From positions 1,364,001 to 1,428,000 of the forward strand of contig OZ282574.1 in assembly GCA_965641885.1 (NCBI GenBank): 64,000 nt of DNA, given 5' to 3'. This document shows, in pieces, positions 59,620 to 64,000 of this stretch. Numbering within the stretch: the stretch's first letter is position 1; every line of letters starts with the position of its first letter. Source of the stretch: Pseudophaeobacter sp965641885 (GTDB taxonomy: Bacteria > Pseudomonadota > Alphaproteobacteria > Rhodobacterales > Rhodobacteraceae). Made by a program: the position numbers and the translations under genes. The notes under the pieces were generated by a model, which worked only from the letters and a program-made list of their open reading frames with translations, did not search any database and was not told where the DNA came from.

Positions 59620-59700
59620 ATGACTTTCAGACGTGGATTTTTGGTTTTCCTTTTTGCAGCAGCATCAGGCATTGCCCTGCTGTCGCAGGTTTTTGTCTAA
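59620..59700 (+). CDS. Possible 26-aa single-helix membrane peptide
   Basis: ATG 59620 has GAGGTG at 59608-59613 (good spacing); TAA at 59698-59700. The product starts MTFRRGFLVFLFAAASGIAL and ends SQVFV: two Arg then one membrane helix, an inside-positive topology. It lies 154 bases after the permease gene and just before a 23-bp perfect inverted repeat, so a short stable transcript is plausible. Could be a type I toxin-like peptide, a regulator of the permease or chance. Confidence 0.4.
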   Translation: MTFRRGFLVFLFAAASGIALLSQVFV

Positions 59701-59707
59701 AATAGCG

Positions 59708-59764
59708 CTACGCCCTCATCAGATGTGCCCTCACCCGTTTTGGGCACATCTGATGAGGGCGTAG
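59708..59764. terminator. 23-bp perfect inverted repeat
   Basis: Arms 59708-59730 (CTACGCCCTCATC...GTGCCC) and 59742-59764 are exact reverse complements over 23 bases around an 11-base loop TCACCCGTTTT. No T-tract follows on the plus strand. Between convergent transcripts it may act as a two-way terminator or RNase III substrate; the length exceeds normal terminators. Confidence 0.55.
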
Positions 59765-59876
59765 TCGGCCTTGTGATCCGCGCAAACGGGTTTCAGGGCT
59801 TCTTTAGCCCAATCAATGCCCGGTTTAGGGCTGATCCGGTTCAGCACTGAACCCGTCGCACACTGCCGGTATGCAG

Positions 59877-61547
59877 TTATGCAATCAGATCAGAACGCCC
59901 TGCCAGCCGCCCCGAAAACAGGCAGCCGCCAAGGAAGGTGCCTTCCAGCGCGTTGTAGCCGTGATAGCCACCGCCGCCAAAACCCGCAGCCTCTCCCACC
60001 GCAAACAGCCCCGCAACTGGCTTACCATCAGAGCCAACCATCTGACTGTCCAGATTGGTCTGCAACCCGCCCAGGGTCTTGCGGGTCAGGATATTGAGGC
60101 GCACGGCGATCAGTGGCCCGTTGTTACGGTCCAGAATGCGGTGCGGTTTGGCGGTGCGGATCAATTTGTCGCCGCGATAGTTGCGGGCCGCATTGATGGC
60201 GATCACCTGCGCATCCTTGGCAAAGGGGTTGTCCACCTGGGCGTCACGCGCCTCAATCTGGCGGCGCAGATGCGTCTCATCCAGTGGCACCTCAGCGATG
60301 CGGTTCATACCGGCGACCAATTCCGCGAGATCTTCAGCGACGACAAAGTCCTGCCCGTGTTTCTTAAAGGCCTCCACCGGAGCGGGGGCGCTGCCACGTG
60401 AGAGCAGCCGTGCCTTTAGCACCTCCAGCCATTTGCCCGAGGTCAGATCAGGGTTCTGTTCCGATCCGGACAGGGCAAATTCTTTCTCGATGATCTTCTG
60501 GCTGAGAACGAACCAGCTGTAGTCATAGCCGGTTTTCAGGATTTCCTTGAGGGTGGCCAGCGTGTCAAAGCCAGGCAGGCAAGGGGCCGGCAGCCGGTCG
60601 CCGCGCGCGTCAAACCACATTGACGAGGGGCCGGGCAGGATGCGAATGCCATGGTTCGGCCAGATCGGGTCCCAATTGCGCAGCCCTTCGGTGTAGTGCC
60701 ACATGCGGTCGCCATTGATCACATGGCCGCCTGCGGCCTCGGCAATGGGGATCATCCGACCGTCGACGTGAAAGGGCACGCCTGCGACCATGTTTTTTGG
60801 TGGTTCACCTAGCCGGTCGCGCGGCCAGTTTTTGCGCACCAGCTCAAGATTGCCACCAATGCCACCCGAGGCCACGATCACCGAGGGAGCATAGACCTCA
60901 AACTCGCCAATCTCCTGACGGTTGGTTCGGGCGCCCTGCGGCGCGGCATCTGCGGCCAGCACTTCGCCCGAGACGCCTTTGACCTCGCCTGTCTGCACAA
61001 TGATGTGGCTCACCTGGTGGCGGAACCGGCACAACACGCGTCCGGCCGCGATATGGGCCTGCAGGCGGGCAACAAAGGGGGCAACAACGCCGGGGCCAGT
61101 GCCCCAGGTGACATGAAATCGCGGCACCGAGTTGCCGTGGCCCTCGGCTGTGCTGCCACCGCGTTCGGCCCAGCCAACCACGGGAAACCACCGCATGCCC
61201 ATCTCATACAGCCAGGGGCGCATCTCGCCTGCCGCAAATTCCAGATAGGCACGGGCCCATTGCCGGGGCCAGTCGTCCTCAGAGCGGTCAAACTGCGCGC
61301 TGCCCATCCAGTCGCGCCGGGCCAGATCGTGACAGTCTTTGATCCCCATGCGGCGTTGCTCGGGGGTGTCGATCATAAACAGCCCGCCCAGGCTCCAATG
61401 GGCCTGACCGCCAAGAAATTGCGCAGGCTCCTGATCCAGCAGGATCACCCGTTTGCCACGGTCTCCCAGCTCGCAGGCTGCGGCGAGCCCGGCAATGCCA
61501 GCCCCTACAATGATCACATCTGCGTGGTTGTCCGAACCATCCGCCAT
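59877..61547 (-). CDS. FAD-binding dehydrogenase, fumarate reductase/KSTD-like
   Basis: 556 residues. N-terminal dinucleotide fold VIIVGAGIAGLAAACELGDR and FLGGQAHWSLGGLFMIDTP. The substrate-dehydrogenase core reads HYTEGLRNWDPIWPNHGIRI and PSSMWFDARGDRLPAPCLPG. It closes with LFAVGEAAGFGGGGYHGYNA and LEGTFLGGCLFSGRLAG, the FAD-covering motif of the FAD_binding_2 family. Annotated widely as FAD-binding dehydrogenase; substrate (ketosteroid, fumarate-like or other) is not defined. Cytoplasmic, no Tat signal. Confidence 0.9.
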   Translation of the reverse strand: MADGSDNHADVIIVGAGIAGLAAACELGDRGKRVILLDQEPAQFLGGQAHWSLGGLFMIDTPEQRRMGIKDCHDLARRDWMGSAQFDRSEDDWPRQWARAYLEFAAGEMRPWLYEMGMRWFPVVGWAERGGSTAEGHGNSVPRFHVTWGTGPGVVAPFVARLQAHIAAGRVLCRFRHQVSHIIVQTGEVKGVSGEVLAADAAPQGARTNRQEIGEFEVYAPSVIVASGGIGGNLELVRKNWPRDRLGEPPKNMVAGVPFHVDGRMIPIAEAAGGHVINGDRMWHYTEGLRNWDPIWPNHGIRILPGPSSMWFDARGDRLPAPCLPGFDTLATLKEILKTGYDYSWFVLSQKIIEKEFALSGSEQNPDLTSGKWLEVLKARLLSRGSAPAPVEAFKKHGQDFVVAEDLAELVAGMNRIAEVPLDETHLRRQIEARDAQVDNPFAKDAQVIAINAARNYRGDKLIRTAKPHRILDRNNGPLIAVRLNILTRKTLGGLQTNLDSQMVGSDGKPVAGLFAVGEAAGFGGGGYHGYNALEGTFLGGCLFSGRLAGRSDLIA

Positions 61548-61662
61548 TTGCCCCTCCCGGTTACTGATCAGCCCCCGGCCAGTTGCCAGGTTTTTCTGCA
61601 GCCTACGCGCAGGCAGGCGCTTTGGGCAATTCTTTCAGCGCTCTGCCGTGGGGTCAGGGGAT

Positions 61663-61742
61663 GTGGGGCCAGTGAACTGTGGGGCCAGTGAACTGTGGGG
61701 CCAGTGAACTGTGAGGCCAGTGAACTGTGGGGGCAGTGAGCT
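61663..61742. repeat. Five 16-bp tandem repeats
   Basis: Unit GTGGGGCCAGTGAACT at 61663-61678, 61679-61694 and 61695-61710 is identical; unit 4 (61711-61726) has one change and unit 5 (61727-61742) has two. The array is in the gap between the FAD dehydrogenase start (61547, leftward) and the stop of the permease gene at 61764. A slippage-prone minisatellite, position suited to affect the dehydrogenase promoter or permease 3' end. Confidence 0.9.
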
Positions 61743-61763
61743 GTCTGGCTTGTGGACAGAGGC

Positions 61764-63539
61764 CTACAGTGGCCAGAAGACCAAAATTGAGGGGATCGAC
61801 ACCGCGATGACCAAAACCTCTAGCGGCAGGCCTATGCGCCAGTAGTCGCCAAAGTGGTAGCCTCCGGGCCCCAGAACCAGGGTATTGTTCTTATGGCCAA
61901 TCGGTGTGAGGAAGGCTGCGGAGGCTGCCACGGCCACGGCCATCAGGAACGGGTCGGGCGACACCCCAAGCGCATTGGCCATCTGGATGCCAACAGGGGC
62001 GGCAACAATCGCGGTTGCCGTGTTATTGAGCACATCCGACAGCGTCATGGTCACCACCATCAGCACGGTCAGGACCACCCAAGAGGGCAGACCCGCCGTC
62101 AGATCAATCAACCCATTGGCAATCAAAGCCGTGCCTCCGGAGGAGTCCAGCGCAGCTCCCAGCGGAATCATCGATCCCAACAGAACCACAACGGGCCATT
62201 CCACATGATCATAGATTTCGGCCACCGGCAGGATCTTGATCAACACATAGGCGACCACCACCATCCCCAGAGCGACAGGCAGATAGACCAGACCAAGCGA
62301 CGCGGCCAGAACGGCCAGGGCAAACAAACCAATAGCGGCCCAGGTCTTGTCGTTGGCCGTGACGGCAAGACCGCGCTCGGCCAGCGGCAAACATCCCAGC
62401 CATTCGGTAACATCGGCGCTGCGATCGCGCGGGCAGAGCAACAGCAGGATATCGCCAGCCTCGATCTCGGTCTGGCGGATGTGACTGGTGAGGCGCCGTC
62501 CCTGCCGCGACAGACCCAGCAGCACGGTGTTTTGACGCCAGGCCAGCCCCAGAGACTGCGCCGAGCGGCCTTTGATGCGGGCGGTTTCCGGCACCACAAC
62601 CTCGACCACTTCAAATCCGTCGCCTGCCGCCTTTAGTTTTTCCTGACGGGCGGCATCGGCAAAATCCAGCGACAAGGTGGTGCGAAATTCATCCAGAGCC
62701 TCGGGCGTGGCCTCGATCACCAGCGTGTCGCCTGCCTGCAGCAAAGACCCTGTGGCGCGGCCATAGCGGCGCTTACCTGCGCGGATCAGGCCCAGGATTG
62801 CGACATCGGCTTGCTCTGCTTCTTTGTCCAGTGCGCCCAGGCGTTTTCCGATCAGTTCCGAGCCCTCAGGTACCGTGAGTTCTGCCATATAATCAGCTAG
62901 TTGCGCCTCGGTGTTGCCAGCGCCTGCGTCGCGTTGCGGGATCAGCCGCCAGCCGACAAGGGCGACAAAGGCGAGGCCGGCCAGGGCGGCAATGCCGCCA
63001 ACGGGGGCAAAATCAAACATGCCAAACGGCTCACCCAGGGTCTCCTGCCGGATCGAGGCGATGATGATATTGGGCGGGGTGCCGATCAGCGTCGCCATAC
63101 CGCCAAGGATCGTGGCAAAAGAGAGCGGCATCAGGCTCAAGCCTGGCATGCGGCCTGCCTTGCGGGCTGTCTGGATGTCGACAGGCATCAACAGGGCCAG
63201 GGCGGCGACATTGTTCATAAAGGCCGAGAGCACGGCGCCAATACCACCCATCAGGGCGATATGCCCGCCCAGCGAGCGCGAACTGTCGACCAGAGTGCGG
63301 GTGATCAGAAACACGGCACCCGAGCGCACCAGCCCAGCTGATACGATCAGCACCAGCGCCACAACCAGCGTTGCGGGGTGGCCAAAACCGGCAAAGGCGT
63401 CGCTGGTGGGAACCAATCCCAGCACCACCGAGATCATCAGCGCGCTGAAGGCGACGATATCATAGCGAAACCGCCCCCAGAGGAACATGGCAAAAACGGC
63501 GGCAAAAATGGTGAATAATGCGATCTGATCAAATGTCAT
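61764..63539 (-). CDS. SLC13/DASS-like permease with two TrkA-C domains, second copy
   Basis: 591 residues, start ATG 63539. Same design as the gene at 57687: membrane half with AFMNNVAALALLMPVDIQTA and GGMATLIGTPPNIIIASIRQ, RCK_C domains at about 205-385 (LTVPEGSELIGKRLGALDKE; EVVVPETARIKGRSAQSLGL), then LSDVLNNTATAIVAAPVGIQ and LTPIGHKNNTLVLGPGGYHF. The sodium-site motif is NNT here versus SNT/SNN in the other copy, so substrates may differ. Sulfate or dicarboxylate transport is likely. Confidence 0.9.
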   Translation of the reverse strand: MTFDQIALFTIFAAVFAMFLWGRFRYDIVAFSALMISVVLGLVPTSDAFAGFGHPATLVVALVLIVSAGLVRSGAVFLITRTLVDSSRSLGGHIALMGGIGAVLSAFMNNVAALALLMPVDIQTARKAGRMPGLSLMPLSFATILGGMATLIGTPPNIIIASIRQETLGEPFGMFDFAPVGGIAALAGLAFVALVGWRLIPQRDAGAGNTEAQLADYMAELTVPEGSELIGKRLGALDKEAEQADVAILGLIRAGKRRYGRATGSLLQAGDTLVIEATPEALDEFRTTLSLDFADAARQEKLKAAGDGFEVVEVVVPETARIKGRSAQSLGLAWRQNTVLLGLSRQGRRLTSHIRQTEIEAGDILLLLCPRDRSADVTEWLGCLPLAERGLAVTANDKTWAAIGLFALAVLAASLGLVYLPVALGMVVVAYVLIKILPVAEIYDHVEWPVVVLLGSMIPLGAALDSSGGTALIANGLIDLTAGLPSWVVLTVLMVVTMTLSDVLNNTATAIVAAPVGIQMANALGVSPDPFLMAVAVAASAAFLTPIGHKNNTLVLGPGGYHFGDYWRIGLPLEVLVIAVSIPSILVFWPL

Positions 63540-63687
63540 GGCGGCACTTTAGCTGTTAGGACAGGAGGGGCAAGGGAGCACTGCTTTTTCGCATGGTTTC
63601 AGGGCAATGTCAGGAGTGCTTGAAAACAGGGGCTCTCCAAGGCTATATGAGCGCCAATTCAAGCACGCAAGAGACAAAGGATCTACC

Positions 63688-64000
63688 ATGGCAGGCCACT
63701 CAAAATGGGCAAACATCCAGCATCGCAAGGGTCGTCAGGACGCAGTGCGGTCAAAACTGTTTTCCAAACTGGCCAAGGAGATCACCGTGGCCGCCAAAAT
63801 GGGCGACCCGGACGTCGATAAAAACCCCCGTCTGCGGATGGCCGTTAAAGAAGCCAAAAGCCAGTCGGTGCCCAAGGATGTGATCGATCGCGCCATCAAA
63901 AAGGCCATCGGTGGCGACGCTGAAAACTATGACGAGATCCGCTATGAGGGCTATGGCCCCAGCGGTGTTGCTGTCATCGTCGAGGCCATGACGGACAACA
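63688..64000 (+). CDS. YebC/PmpR-family regulator, 3' end cut by the window
   Basis: ATG 63688 with AAAGG at 63676-63680. 104 residues visible, frame open to the end. MAGHSKWANIQHRKGRQDAV is the invariant start of YebC/PmpR proteins; KNPRLRMAVKEAKSQSVPKD, then AIKKAIGGDAENYDEIRYEG and YGPSGVAVIVE follow the family. Long described as DNA-binding regulators; recent work ties some members to translation of proline-rich stretches. Family length is about 245, so about 60 percent is missing. Confidence 0.95.
   Translation, partial: MAGHSKWANIQHRKGRQDAVRSKLFSKLAKEITVAAKMGDPDVDKNPRLRMAVKEAKSQSVPKDVIDRAIKKAIGGDAENYDEIRYEGYGPSGVAVIVEAMTDN

Overview
The window looks like a chromosomal segment of an alphaproteobacterium of the Rhodobacterales, most probably the Roseobacter group. 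The grounds are the high-GC codon use of the core genes, an alphaproteobacterial type A RNase P RNA, and a gene set common in marine roseobacters (telA/xpaC block, DUF1127 plus LysR, DUF2218 next to iron-siderophore uptake, TIGR00282 phosphoesterase, two SLC13/TrkA-C permeases). The assignment is inferred from gene content and style; no comparison could be run.

Layout. (1) 1-7.8 kb is an accessory, decaying region: the 3' part of a nucleotidyltransferase, a 43-residue basic protein, an AAA/TOPRIM ATPase cut by an IS3-family element and further broken by two frameshifts, a dCache sensor kinase with its own response regulator, and two 420-bp direct repeats (973-1392 and 6697-7116) that bracket the IS and kinase block. 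The IS carries three small hairpin-forming insertions; two are the same 36-bp palindromic unit in opposite orientation. (2) 7.8-14.4 kb is an iron-siderophore uptake locus: TonB receptor, divergent MarR regulator, DUF2218 protein, a binding protein with one frameshift, two FecCD-type permeases and an ATPase. (3) 14.8-16.8 kb is a small regulatory island (XRE-type regulator, two unknown proteins, paired palindromic operators). (4) 17-23 kb: ABC exporter, long-chain acyl-CoA synthetase, HSL-type esterase, a putative 38-residue secreted peptide, and an alkaline-phosphatase-fold enzyme. (5) 23.4-28.4 kb: a four-gene peptide/nickel-type ABC importer. (6) 28.8-36 kb: dtd, nitroreductase, then a compact block of zinc-ribbon membrane protein, SPFH protein, DUF2927 lipoprotein, TelA and XpaC, which I read as an envelope-stress or membrane-remodelling module. 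(7) 36-47 kb is housekeeping: rluB-type pseudouridine synthase, tadA, an APH(6)-like kinase, tag, a UPF0173 hydrolase, gatC-gatA, a lipoprotein, an AmpD-like amidase, RNase P RNA, rpmG, a GNAT and a BI-1/YccA protein. (8) 47.5-64 kb: DUF1127 and LysR, quinone oxidoreductase, XRE regulator, HisN-type phosphatase, a convergent pair of 8-oxoguanine deaminase and guanine deaminase, mgtE, 5-formyl-THF cyclo-ligase, TIGR00282 phosphoesterase, two SLC13-type permeases flanking an FAD dehydrogenase, and the 5' part of a YebC regulator.

The clearest coherent systems are the siderophore locus (one structural gene interrupted), the SPFH/TelA/XpaC block (components known elsewhere as membrane-stress proteins, combination not characterised as far as I know), and guanine/8-oxoguanine deamination. 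The most unusual DNA-level signals are the palindromic units inside the IS, the 420-bp repeat pair, a 23-bp perfect inverted repeat after a 26-residue membrane peptide gene, and a 5 x 16 bp tandem array. No tRNA, rRNA, CRISPR array or prophage was seen.
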